This document shows positions 1 through 6,413 of a stretch of 6,779 nucleotides of DNA, piece by piece. Within the stretch, counting starts at the first letter, position 1; the number at the start of each line of letters is the position of its first letter. The notes under the pieces were generated by a model, which searched no databases, was not told where the DNA came from, and worked only from the letters and a program-made list of their open reading frames with translations. A program made the position numbers and the translations under genes. This DNA comes from Treponema sp. Its GTDB lineage: Bacteria > Spirochaetota > Spirochaetia > Treponematales > Breznakiellaceae. The DNA lies in assembly GCA_009784995.1 (NCBI GenBank), contig WQXE01000096.1:1-6779 (forward strand). Reading direction: 5' to 3'.

Positions 1-1
1 A

Positions 2-580
2 CAGGAACCAAACAGAGAAATTATTACAGGTCTTGGTCTTGAAAATAGAAGAGGCGCTCTCGCGGCTCAGGTGTTCCTTGGATCTCCTGCCGACAATGGC
101 GGCATAAGACCCGGCGATTTTATCACTCATGTTAATAATAGAGAAGCCCGCGGCGTACAACAGCTACAAATGCTTGTCGGCGATTTAAGAGCAGGCGAAA
201 ACGCTACGTTTACAGTAATCAGAGACAGACAGCAAAGAGAGATTCGCGTGCGCATCGAAGCGCGCACGGATCAAGTCGCTTCAGATAACAGAAGATTGTG
301 GCCCGGCGTTACGGTTGTACCGTTAAACGATCAAATCAGGCAAAGCCTTGAGCTTGACAATAGTGTACAAGGTTTATTGGCGGCACAAATAATTTCCGGA
401 AGCCCTGCCGACATTGTCGGGTTAAGGCAAGGAGATAGAATTACTTCGATAAACGGACACGCTGTAAATGATATAGCCGCGTTTTACAGAGTGTTACGCG
501 AAAGAACAAACGAAGAATTGTGGTTTGGAATTTTACGTAACGATACTTCATTGGAGTCGCTGCGGTTTAAAAGACAGTAA
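2..580 (+). CDS. Do/HtrA (DegP/DegQ)-family serine protease, C-terminal tandem PDZ part (5' partial)
   Basis: The reading frame is open from the left edge, so the gene begins upstream. The 192 visible residues are the C-terminal part of a Do-family periplasmic protease. The first PDZ domain is seen from about residue 8, with an RRGAL stretch like the DegP carboxylate-binding loop, then GSPADNGGIRPGDFI. A second PDZ follows after LWPGV (about residue 98), with GSPADIVGLRQGDRITSINGH. The trypsin-like domain with the His-Asp-Ser triad would lie upstream and is not in view, so catalytic competence cannot be judged. The two-PDZ order matches DegP/DegQ-type proteins that degrade or chaperone misfolded envelope proteins. 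An internal GTG at 71 lies inside the first PDZ and is not a credible start. The stop codon is 3 bp from the stop of the convergent hydrolase gene, and I see no good terminator hairpin there. The family call is firm; the exact paralogue is not. Confidence 0.88.
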   Translation, partial: QEPNREIITGLGLENRRGALAAQVFLGSPADNGGIRPGDFITHVNNREARGVQQLQMLVGDLRAGENATFTVIRDRQQREIRVRIEARTDQVASDNRRLWPGVTVVPLNDQIRQSLELDNSVQGLLAAQIISGSPADIVGLRQGDRITSINGHAVNDIAAFYRVLRERTNEELWFGILRNDTSLESLRFKRQ

Positions 581-583
581 GTA

Positions 584-1207
584 TTATAAATCAACGCGAA
601 AGACAGGGCGTCTTGTTCGGCTTTGGTCGTATTTATAAATATCCATGTTAAAACGGCGCTCAGCTTCAAGGGTTGAAGGCGGTCCGTGTCCTGGCAGTAC
701 TGAATAATCACCCGGAAGCGATAAAAGACGGCTGCGAAGTTTATTCATTTGTGTGGCGGTACCATAGGCACTTGCGGTACTGCCAACTAAACCAGCCGTT
801 AAAACATCGCCTGTAAAAAGTAAATTGTCGATTTTATAAACGACAGAGTCGGAAGAATGTCCCGGAATAGAAATTACCTCTATGGTAAATTCTCCAATTA
901 TTAATTTATCACCGTCTTTTACCATGGTTGTTTTATGATCCATAATTGATTGATTTACCGCGATAACTTCGGCATTATAAATTCTTTTTAAAGTGCGCAA
1001 ACCCTGTACATGGCTTTTATGATCATGTGTTATTAATACAGCTTTTAAATCAAAGTTGTTATCTTCGATTGTCTTTAACGTATTATTATCGATGCTTCCG
1101 GGATCTACCATAATTGCCACATTATGTTGATTAACGCCTTTTTCCTGCGCTCCCAGAACATAACAATTGCCAAATCCATACGAACAGTAATGAAAAAAAA
1201 GTTTCAT
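584..1207 (-). CDS. Metallo-beta-lactamase-fold (glyoxalase II-like) metallo-hydrolase
   Basis: This 207-residue protein has the single-domain MBL hydrolase fold. The metal motifs are in order: TH-D-H-K-S-H at residues 60-66, PGHSSDS with H117, FTGD with D134, and LPGHGP with H174. Length, the LPGHGP motif and the C-terminal region resemble small glyoxalase II-like (YcbL-type) cytosolic hydrolases that cleave thioesters or related bonds; the substrate cannot be told from sequence. The oddity is Ser65 where the HxHxDH signature has Asp, a ligand of the second metal site; the other expected metal ligands are present. This may mean one-metal binding or altered chemistry. There is no signal peptide. 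The ATG at 1207 is preceded by GGAGG, and the gene lies 3 bp after the pentapeptide gene, so the two are probably co-transcribed. The fold is confident, the reaction unknown. Confidence 0.88.
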   Translation of the reverse strand: MKLFFHYCSYGFGNCYVLGAQEKGVNQHNVAIMVDPGSIDNNTLKTIEDNNFDLKAVLITHDHKSHVQGLRTLKRIYNAEVIAVNQSIMDHKTTMVKDGDKLIIGEFTIEVISIPGHSSDSVVYKIDNLLFTGDVLTAGLVGSTASAYGTATQMNKLRSRLLSLPGDYSVLPGHGPPSTLEAERRFNMDIYKYDQSRTRRPVFRVDL

Positions 1208-1210
1208 TAT

Positions 1211-1801
1211 TTATTGTTCCTCCACTTCGAATAACGCTTCCGCAGTGTTGGAAGATTTATAATTAATTCCATTTAATTTAGCGTTAGCGAAATGCACCCG
1301 TTTTAAATTGCAATTAACAAAAGTGCTCTTGTTAATATCAGCGCTGATAAATCTGCTGTTATACATATTTGAATTATTAAATGATGTATCGTTAATGGAA
1401 GCGCCCCCAAAATTAACATGTACAATTTCAGAGTCAGAAAAATTACAGCCGTGTATACCCGCTCCCGCGAATGAAAGGAATTGAATATCAGATTTAGTTA
1501 TGTCGCAATTATTAAATTCGCCAAAATCAAAAAAACTCATTCGTATTTTGACACCTGAAAAATTACAATTAATAAACGAAGCTTCTTTAAAATTACAGCC
1601 ATAAAAACAATGATTAAGAAAATTGACATTTTCAAACCGCATTCCCGATACGCATAGATCTTTTATTACAGGATTTTTTTCTATATATTCACAAATACGA
1701 ACATATTCCTGTTCAGGATTCGCCTGATGAATGAAACATAAATTATATCCGGAAATAGATGGTCTTCCGCATCCCGCGGCACACGGATTAATGGTAAACA
1801 T
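1211..1801 (-). CDS. Pentapeptide-repeat protein with N-terminal Cys3His motif
   Basis: This 196-residue protein has two parts. Residues 7-25 carry C7-x3-C11-x10-C22-x2-H25, a likely small zinc knuckle. Residues 49-183 form 27 uninterrupted five-residue repeats. The central position is always hydrophobic (mostly F, I or L), and the residue two before it is mostly small (C, A, S, T or V). Examples are CNFKE, ASFIN, CNFSD and ADINK. Pentapeptide repeats fold as a right-handed quadrilateral beta-helix; 27 repeats give almost seven coils. The repeat region is close to charge-neutral, with about as many Lys/Arg as Asp/Glu, so it does not look like an acidic gyrase-protecting DNA mimic (Qnr/MfpA type). 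Function is unknown; a binding scaffold is likely. I chose the ATG at 1801, just ahead of the Cys motif; a GTG at 1816 would add five residues. Neither has a good Shine-Dalgarno sequence. It is the first gene of the leftward pair. Confidence 0.87.
   Translation of the reverse strand: MFTINPCAAGCGRPSISGYNLCFIHQANPEQEYVRICEYIEKNPVIKDLCVSGMRFENVNFLNHCFYGCNFKEASFINCNFSGVKIRMSFFDFGEFNNCDITKSDIQFLSFAGAGIHGCNFSDSEIVHVNFGGASINDTSFNNSNMYNSRFISADINKSTFVNCNLKRVHFANAKLNGINYKSSNTAEALFEVEEQ
1219..1223 (-). promoter_or_regulatory. Shine-Dalgarno sequence of the MBL hydrolase gene
   Basis: On the minus strand GGAGG lies 11 nt upstream of the ATG at 1207, within the last codons of the pentapeptide gene. It is the clearest Shine-Dalgarno sequence in the window. 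It supports the chosen start and translation within a two-gene operon. The spacer is slightly long. Confidence 0.6.
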
Positions 1802-1823
1802 ACACGAGTTTAACACATTTTTA

Positions 1824-1852
1824 TCTTTACAACCAGCCTCGCTGCGGGTAAA
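1824..1852 (-). promoter_or_regulatory. Weak candidate promoter for the leftward pentapeptide/MBL pair
   Basis: On the minus strand TTTACC (1852-1847) and TAAAGA (1829-1824) are 17 bp apart, upstream of the pentapeptide gene. They match the sigma-70 consensus at about four and three of six positions. The site lies almost exactly on top of the stronger rightward promoter, offset by 2 bp. The match is weak and offered only because a promoter for this pair must lie near here. Confidence 0.25.
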
Positions 1853-1854
1853 AT
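1826..1854 (+). promoter_or_regulatory. Sigma-70-type promoter placing the start at the ATG (candidate leaderless)
   Basis: TTTACA at 1826-1831 and TAAAAT at 1849-1854 each match five of six consensus bases and are exactly 17 bp apart. Transcription normally begins about 7 nt after the -10 box, which is the A of the ATG at 1861. The mRNA would therefore have no 5' leader. This is the first promoter of the rightward series and may serve murI-rsgA-mutS2 as well. Confidence 0.6.
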
Positions 1855-1860
1855 AGAAGG

Positions 1861-2154
1861 ATGTGCTGGTATTGCGGTTCTCCTATAACAGATGCTCATC
1901 CGATTGGGCGTTCTCTAAGATGTCAGGATTGCGGTAAGGATTTACGCGCCTGTAAAAACTGCCGTTTTTTTCTTCCCGGTTCAAGAGGTGATTGTAAAGA
2001 AACCGGCGCTGAACCGCAATCAGACAAGGAGCGGGCAAATTTTTGTGACTGGTTCTCGTTGGACGAAAAGTACCGCAGTCAAAGTTCCGGACAACAAAAG
2101 GAAAAGGAAAAAGCCGATTCTTCAAGAGCGGCTTTTGATAATTTATTTAATTAA
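1861..2154 (+). CDS. Small conserved eight-cysteine, probable zinc-binding protein
   Basis: This 97-residue protein has no recognised enzymatic domain. Eight cysteines fall in two groups that could each hold a zinc ion. C2, C5, C21 and C24 form a zinc-ribbon-like pair of CxxC knuckles (CWYCG and CQDCGK). C31, C34, C45 and C62 surround a patterned core with the segments RFFLPGSRGDC, DKERANFC and DWF. The last 30 or so residues are charged and probably disordered (QQKEKEKADSS). I recall similar MCWYC proteins in treponemes, but their function is not known to me. The start is fixed: an in-frame stop lies at 1849, the first Cys is residue 2, and there is no other Met. AGAAGG abuts the ATG with no spacer, so it is unlikely to act as a Shine-Dalgarno site; the promoter position suggests a leaderless message. 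It lies 11 nt upstream of murI and is probably cytosolic. Confidence 0.85.
   Translation: MCWYCGSPITDAHPIGRSLRCQDCGKDLRACKNCRFFLPGSRGDCKETGAEPQSDKERANFCDWFSLDEKYRSQSSGQQKEKEKADSSRAAFDNLFN
2109..2136 (+). terminator. Terminator-like hairpin inside the 3' end of the Cys-rich gene
   Basis: AAAAGCCG (2109-2116) and CGGCTTTT (2129-2136) form a perfect 8-bp stem around a 12-nt loop, followed by an AT-rich run. It lies within the last 15 or so codons of the eight-Cys gene and just ahead of murI. It could partially terminate or process the transcript between the two genes. The U-tract is short and partly in the stem, and it may be a chance effect of the coding sequence. Confidence 0.35.
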
Positions 2155-2165
2155 TATTTACAATT

Positions 2166-2969
2166 ATGGATAATAAACCAATACTATTTATAGATTCAGG
2201 AATTGGCGGGCTCCTTTATTGCAGGGATTTTTTAAAACATAATCCCCGGGAGGAAGTCTGTTACCTTGCGGATACGAAAAACTTTCCCTACGGACAGCGT
2301 GAAAAAGAAGAATTAATTTCTATTTTAATTACTTTAATAGAAAAATTACTAAAAACCATCTATCCAAAAATAATAGTAATCGCGTGTAATACAGCTACAA
2401 TTTCCGCTTTAGACCCATTACGCGAACACTTTCCGGATATTTCTTTTGTTGGAACAGTTCCGGCAATTAAACCCGCGGCAAAAGCATCCATAAAAAGAAA
2501 GGTTGGAGTTCTTGGAACCACAAGGACTGTCGAAGATCCATATAATCAAAGCCTTGTTAAAGACAGCTGTGAAATACTGGCTGTCGCCGCTCCTGAACTT
2601 GTTGAGTTTGTCGAACAACGTTTTGAAAAAGCCGATGAAAATGAAAAAACAGAAATCGTAAAAAAATATATTGATATTTTCCGTAAAGAAGGAATAGATA
2701 CACTTGTTCTTGGCTGCACGCATTATTTATATTTACTTGATGAGTTCCGCAAGGAAGCTTCTCCTGATATTCAAATATTTGATTCGCTTGACGGAATTAC
2801 AAAACGTATTGAATTTTTATTGGATGAAAATAACGGCAAACTCCGGGCTGATATTGATTTTGAACCTGTGCACTGGCTCTTTCTTACAGGAACAGATCCG
2901 CAAGGGTCTGTCTGGCAGGAACGCTGCCAGGAACTTGGCTTCGCGCTTTGTATATTAGATTCCATATGA
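2166..2969 (+). CDS. murI: Glutamate racemase MurI
   Basis: MurI interconverts L- and D-glutamate in the cytosol and supplies D-Glu for the peptidoglycan stem peptide, added by MurD. The 267 residues are of normal family length. Visible motifs are DSGIGG (D10, S11), ADTKNFPYG (36-43), the first catalytic cysteine in ACNTAT (C74), and the second in GCTHY (C184, H186). These are the two acid/base cysteines of the cofactor-independent racemases, so the enzyme should be active. The start is clear because the DSGIGG strand begins at once after MDNKPILFI. No Shine-Dalgarno sequence precedes it; the leader is nearly all A and T. It follows the eight-Cys gene by 11 nt and its TGA stop overlaps the ATG of rsgA (ATGA), indicating an operon. 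Aspartate racemase is a less likely alternative given the PYG and two-Cys motifs. Confidence 0.95.
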   Translation: MDNKPILFIDSGIGGLLYCRDFLKHNPREEVCYLADTKNFPYGQREKEELISILITLIEKLLKTIYPKIIVIACNTATISALDPLREHFPDISFVGTVPAIKPAAKASIKRKVGVLGTTRTVEDPYNQSLVKDSCEILAVAAPELVEFVEQRFEKADENEKTEIVKKYIDIFRKEGIDTLVLGCTHYLYLLDEFRKEASPDIQIFDSLDGITKRIEFLLDENNGKLRADIDFEPVHWLFLTGTDPQGSVWQERCQELGFALCILDSI

Positions 2970-3943
2970 AAAACGAAACAGTAATTTTAAAAGGACTGGT
3001 AATCCAAAGTTCGCGCAATATAATTAATATTCGCGTTGATACCCCAAACGGTCAAATTGAATATGAGTGCCGGATAAAAGGAAAAGTTTTAAAAGACCAG
3101 GAAAATCTTTATAACCCCATCGCTCCGGGTGATTGGGTAATAGCGGAATGTCAAAATGATTCAAATAACGCAATGGTCATTTCTGTAGAAGAGCGAAAAA
3201 ATCTTTTTAGCCGTTATAATCAAAAAGGAAACGCCAGCCAGCTTTTAGCGGCAAATATCGACTATGTACTTTGTCTTTGCACGCCGGTATCACCTCCATT
3301 TAGACCGCGCTTTCTTGACAGGGTTCTTTTACAAGCAGATATCGCGAAGGTAGAAGCAATCGTTATCTGCAATAAAATTGATTTGGAATGTAATGATCTT
3401 GATGTTGAAGAACGCCTTGAAGAATATAATAATATTGGTTACAAGGTTTTACGCGTTTCCGCGAAAACAGGCGAAGGTATTGATGAGCTGCGAAGTATCA
3501 TTACGGGAAAAACAAGCGTTTTAATCGGACAATCAGGGGTTGGAAAATCCAGTTTATTAAACACATTACAGCCCGGTCTTGATATAAAAGAAGGACACTT
3601 AAACGAAAAGTATGATAGAGGTAATCATACAACAACTTTATCAATTTTGTATGAAATTACCAATTTATCAAAAGACTTAAACAAAAAAACATACATTATT
3701 GATACACCCGGAGTTAGACGTTTTTTTCCTGATGGAATAAAATCAAACGAAGTAGTAAATTACATGAACGAGTTCGCGCCTCTCGCTGGAAAATGCAGTT
3801 TTGGTTTATCCTGCTCGCATAAAACTGAACGAGGCTGTAAAATAATGGAAGCGGTGCATGCCGGAATTATTCACGAAGACAGATATGAAAGTTTTCTTCG
3901 TATATACGATGATTTAAAAGGTAAAGAAGCTGATGAATACTAA
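2966..3943 (+). CDS. rsgA: Ribosome small subunit-dependent GTPase RsgA (YjeQ/YloQ)
   Basis: RsgA is a circularly permuted GTPase that checks late 30S subunit maturation and leaves the ribosome on GTP hydrolysis. The 325-residue product shows all expected parts in order. An N-terminal OB-fold covers roughly residues 1-75. G4 is NKID (136-139) and G5 is SAKTGEG (165-171). The P-loop is GQSGVGKSS (188-196), followed by switch I with HTTT (221-224), and G3 is DTPG (246-249). The C-terminal zinc finger is C277-x5-C283-x-H285-x5-C291. The G4-G5-G1-G2-G3 order is the permutation diagnostic of this family. I prefer the ATG at 2966, which overlaps the murI stop as ATGA; an in-frame TTG at 2948 would add six residues but lacks support. 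There is no clear Shine-Dalgarno sequence, so coupling to murI translation is likely. Its 3' end overlaps mutS2 by 11 nt. Confidence 0.95.
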   Translation: MKNETVILKGLVIQSSRNIINIRVDTPNGQIEYECRIKGKVLKDQENLYNPIAPGDWVIAECQNDSNNAMVISVEERKNLFSRYNQKGNASQLLAANIDYVLCLCTPVSPPFRPRFLDRVLLQADIAKVEAIVICNKIDLECNDLDVEERLEEYNNIGYKVLRVSAKTGEGIDELRSIITGKTSVLIGQSGVGKSSLLNTLQPGLDIKEGHLNEKYDRGNHTTTLSILYEITNLSKDLNKKTYIIDTPGVRRFFPDGIKSNEVVNYMNEFAPLAGKCSFGLSCSHKTERGCKIMEAVHAGIIHEDRYESFLRIYDDLKGKEADEY

Positions 3944-6377
3944 AACACTCGCGGAAAAAACTCAAACACTTTTAGAATATCCGAAAATAATGGAAAACGT
4001 AGCATCATACTCTGTAAGTGAAGAAGCCGCCGCCATAATAAAAGAATCTACTCCTGTTTATGATGATTCATCGCGAGAAATTAAAAAAAATGTAAATACA
4101 ATTTTTTTATTATTAAAATCACGTAATGATGAACCTCGCTCATGGCTGCCGTCTATTGGTTTTCTTCTTCCAAAAATTGAAACACAGGGTACTGTACTGG
4201 ATTTGGACGAAACACTTGCTGTCGGGCTTTTTATTGAACGCGGCATGGAACTTGTAAAATGGATAAATAAAGATCGGGACGATGGCAGAAATCAAAATAC
4301 AGAAAACAAACTTCCATTACATATGATAGAAGAAATTCCAGATTGCAGTATTGTTGCAACAGAAGTTTTCAAAATAATTGACAGGGAAGGCAACCTTCGA
4401 GACCTCCCTGTTTTACGTAACATAAAAAAAAGAATAAACAGCCTGGAAAAAGATTTAAAAACCACAGTTTCACGCTACTCCAGCGACGATGAATATAAAA
4501 GAATGTTGCAATCGCCTCTGCCTTCTCAAAGAGACGGAAGAGCTGTAATTGCGGTAAAAGCCAATTACCGCGGCAGAATACCGGGAATCGTACATGAACT
4601 TTCATCCAGCGGGCAGACAATTTTTATTGAACCTTTGGATGTGGTAGAAAAAAATAACGACCTATTACTTGAAAAACGAAACCTGGATGCTGAAATACAA
4701 AAAATACTAAGAGAGCTTACAGAAAAAATATTTATTCATGCTGATAATTTAAAGATTTTTCACAAAATAATAATCGAACTTGAATGTTTAAGAACAAAAG
4801 CGAAATATTCATTTACAACAAAAGGTAATTTCGCTGTCAGCTCCAGTGACAGTCAAAGTCTTTTACTAAAACAAGCCCGCCACCCAATGTTAAAAAAGCC
4901 GGTTCCCATCAATATAGAAATGAGCAGTCTTACACGCACATTAATAATTACAGGTCCCAACACAGGAGGAAAAACTGTTGCGTTAAAAACTCTTGGACTG
5001 CTTGGAATGATGAATCAAAGCGGACTTGCGCTCCCCCTGGACGAAGGAAGTATCCTTCCTGTCTTTGACGGAATATACGCTGACATTGGCGATGAACAAT
5101 CGATTAATCAATCTCTTTCTACATTTTCAGCTCACATTACTAATATTTCCGCTATCACAGCGGCGGCAAGCGAAAAATCACTTGTGTTACTCGACGAGCT
5201 TGGCTCAGGTACAGATCCGCAGGAAGGCGGCGCGATTGCGATGGCTGTCCTTGATTATTTAATCGAAAAAAAATCCCGCATGATAATTACGACACACCAC
5301 GGAATTTTAAAACATTATGGTTATACAAGAGCAGGAGTAGAAAACGCTTCTGTAGAATTTGACGCGCATACACTTTCGCCGACTTACAAAATTATAAACG
5401 GACTACCCGGAGAAAGCAGAGCTATTGACATCGCGGCTTCCAATGGTCTAAACATGGAAATCGTAACAAAAGCAAGAAATTACATTGATGAGGAAAAATC
5501 TGATGTTTCAGAAATGATCAAAGGGCTTGAAGAAAAACAAAGAGAACTTACCGGTTTAGAGAAAAAAAGCACGATAGAACAAAATATTTTAAAAGAGGAA
5601 AAACGAAAATCAGATTTAAAAGAATTACAACTGCGTCAAAAGGAAGCGGAATTAAAACGTGAATCTGTAGGAAAACTTCAAGTTTTCCTGCGTGAAAGCC
5701 GCAAAACACTGGAAAACCTTGTGCGCGAACTTAAAGAAGGCGAGGTAGACCGCGAAAAAACTTTAAAGGTAAAAGATTTTTTAAATGAACTATCGCATAA
5801 CATAGAAACGGAAAGCGAATCTCTCGCAGAAGAAGAACGTTCTATACGAAAACAAATGCAAAATTCAACAAAAACTTCTTCCAGTTCATCTGATTCTTCT
5901 GACACTGTTACTTTCACAACCGGCATGGAAGTTTTGGCAGGACCTTCAAAACAACAAGGCATAATAATCCGCGCCGACAAAAAAAACGCCGCGGGTCAGA
6001 CATGGTTAGTCGAAGTTGGATCTTTAAAAATGAGTTTTATTGAAAGCGATTTAATCCCAGCGCCTGTTTCCAAAACTCCCGCGAAAAAAACCAAGCGTGT
6101 CACATGGGCAGCCGATGTTGGTATCACAAACGACGCTGTCTACGAATTAAAGATACGCGGCATGCGTTTTGAAGAAGCGATGGAATTGGTCAGGCGTCAG
6201 ATTGAGTCAGCAATGTTATCGGGATTAAAAAACTTTTCGATTATTCACGGTAAAGGACACGGTATCTTGCGGCAAGGTGTTCATGATTATTTAAGAAACA
6301 ATCCCGCTGTTGCCGAGTTTCATTTTGCCCGTCCTGAAATCGGCGGATTTGGCAGGACCGAAGTTGTATTAAAATAA
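3933..6377 (+). CDS. mutS2: MutS2: Smr-domain MutS-family ATPase
   Basis: The 814 residues have the full MutS2 layout and lack the mismatch-binding domain of MutS1. A core/clamp region carries the family marker SSSGQTIFIEPLDVVEKNN (about 224-242). The ATPase has Walker A GPNTGGKT (341-348), STFSAH (396-401), Walker B LVLLDELGSGTDP (417-429) and THH (454-456). Then come LPGESRAIDIA, a long charged coiled coil (about 520-645), a serine-rich linker (649-656), a KOW-like segment (664-702) and a C-terminal Smr domain (about 737-814) with HGKGHGILR (772-780). MutS2 is a dimeric ATPase reported to suppress recombination and, in Bacillus, to act on collided ribosomes. The Smr motif usually LDLRG is LKIRG here (739-743), so its conserved Asp is Lys. 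The ATG lies inside the rsgA 3' end (11-nt overlap), with a moderate AAAGG/GAAG ribosome-binding region. Identity is confident; nuclease activity is doubtful. Confidence 0.95.
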   Translation: MNTKTLAEKTQTLLEYPKIMENVASYSVSEEAAAIIKESTPVYDDSSREIKKNVNTIFLLLKSRNDEPRSWLPSIGFLLPKIETQGTVLDLDETLAVGLFIERGMELVKWINKDRDDGRNQNTENKLPLHMIEEIPDCSIVATEVFKIIDREGNLRDLPVLRNIKKRINSLEKDLKTTVSRYSSDDEYKRMLQSPLPSQRDGRAVIAVKANYRGRIPGIVHELSSSGQTIFIEPLDVVEKNNDLLLEKRNLDAEIQKILRELTEKIFIHADNLKIFHKIIIELECLRTKAKYSFTTKGNFAVSSSDSQSLLLKQARHPMLKKPVPINIEMSSLTRTLIITGPNTGGKTVALKTLGLLGMMNQSGLALPLDEGSILPVFDGIYADIGDEQSINQSLSTFSAHITNISAITAAASEKSLVLLDELGSGTDPQEGGAIAMAVLDYLIEKKSRMIITTHHGILKHYGYTRAGVENASVEFDAHTLSPTYKIINGLPGESRAIDIAASNGLNMEIVTKARNYIDEEKSDVSEMIKGLEEKQRELTGLEKKSTIEQNILKEEKRKSDLKELQLRQKEAELKRESVGKLQVFLRESRKTLENLVRELKEGEVDREKTLKVKDFLNELSHNIETESESLAEEERSIRKQMQNSTKTSSSSSDSSDTVTFTTGMEVLAGPSKQQGIIIRADKKNAAGQTWLVEVGSLKMSFIESDLIPAPVSKTPAKKTKRVTWAADVGITNDAVYELKIRGMRFEEAMELVRRQIESAMLSGLKNFSIIHGKGHGILRQGVHDYLRNNPAVAEFHFARPEIGGFGRTEVVLK

Positions 6378-6406
6378 TTGCAATTTTGATATTTTCAAAT
6401 TAAAAT
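6378..6406 (+). promoter_or_regulatory. Candidate promoter for the phosphoesterase gene (candidate leaderless)
   Basis: TTGCAA (6378-6383, four of six consensus bases) and TAAAAT (6401-6406, five of six) are 17 bp apart, starting right after the mutS2 stop. Initiation would fall near 6413-6414, at the ATG itself. The arrangement repeats that upstream of 1861. The surrounding DNA is AT-rich, so chance matches are more likely here. Confidence 0.45.
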
Positions 6407-6413
6407 AACATTT

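Noticed and set aside
600..614. AAGAC-GTCTT hairpin near the convergent stops as a terminator
   Set aside because: The stem is only 5 bp and no U-tract follows on either strand.
484..711. 75-codon leftward open frame spanning the convergent junction
   Set aside because: It overlaps the PDZ end and the hydrolase end in the wrong frame, and shows no domain-like pattern.
2133..2160. Promoter just ahead of murI
   Set aside because: TTGATA-like and TATTTA-like hexamers exist, but the spacing (14 bp) is wrong and the -10 match poor; co-transcription from upstream is simpler.
2418..2723. 101-codon leftward open frame inside murI
   Set aside because: murI is intact in this region with both catalytic motifs; the antisense product is Phe/Cys/Asn-rich with no family resemblance.
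2948..2968. TTG start giving RsgA six more residues
   Set aside because: The ATG at 2966 forms the common ATGA overlap with the murI stop, and RsgA homology does not need the added residues.
5678..5980. 100-codon leftward open frame inside mutS2
   Set aside because: It is a Ser-rich mirror of the coiled coil and linker coding region; no independent evidence.
6382..6400. AT-only imperfect inverted repeat after mutS2
   Set aside because: A seven-pair bulged stem with a single G-C pair is too weak for an intrinsic terminator and overlaps the promoter candidate.
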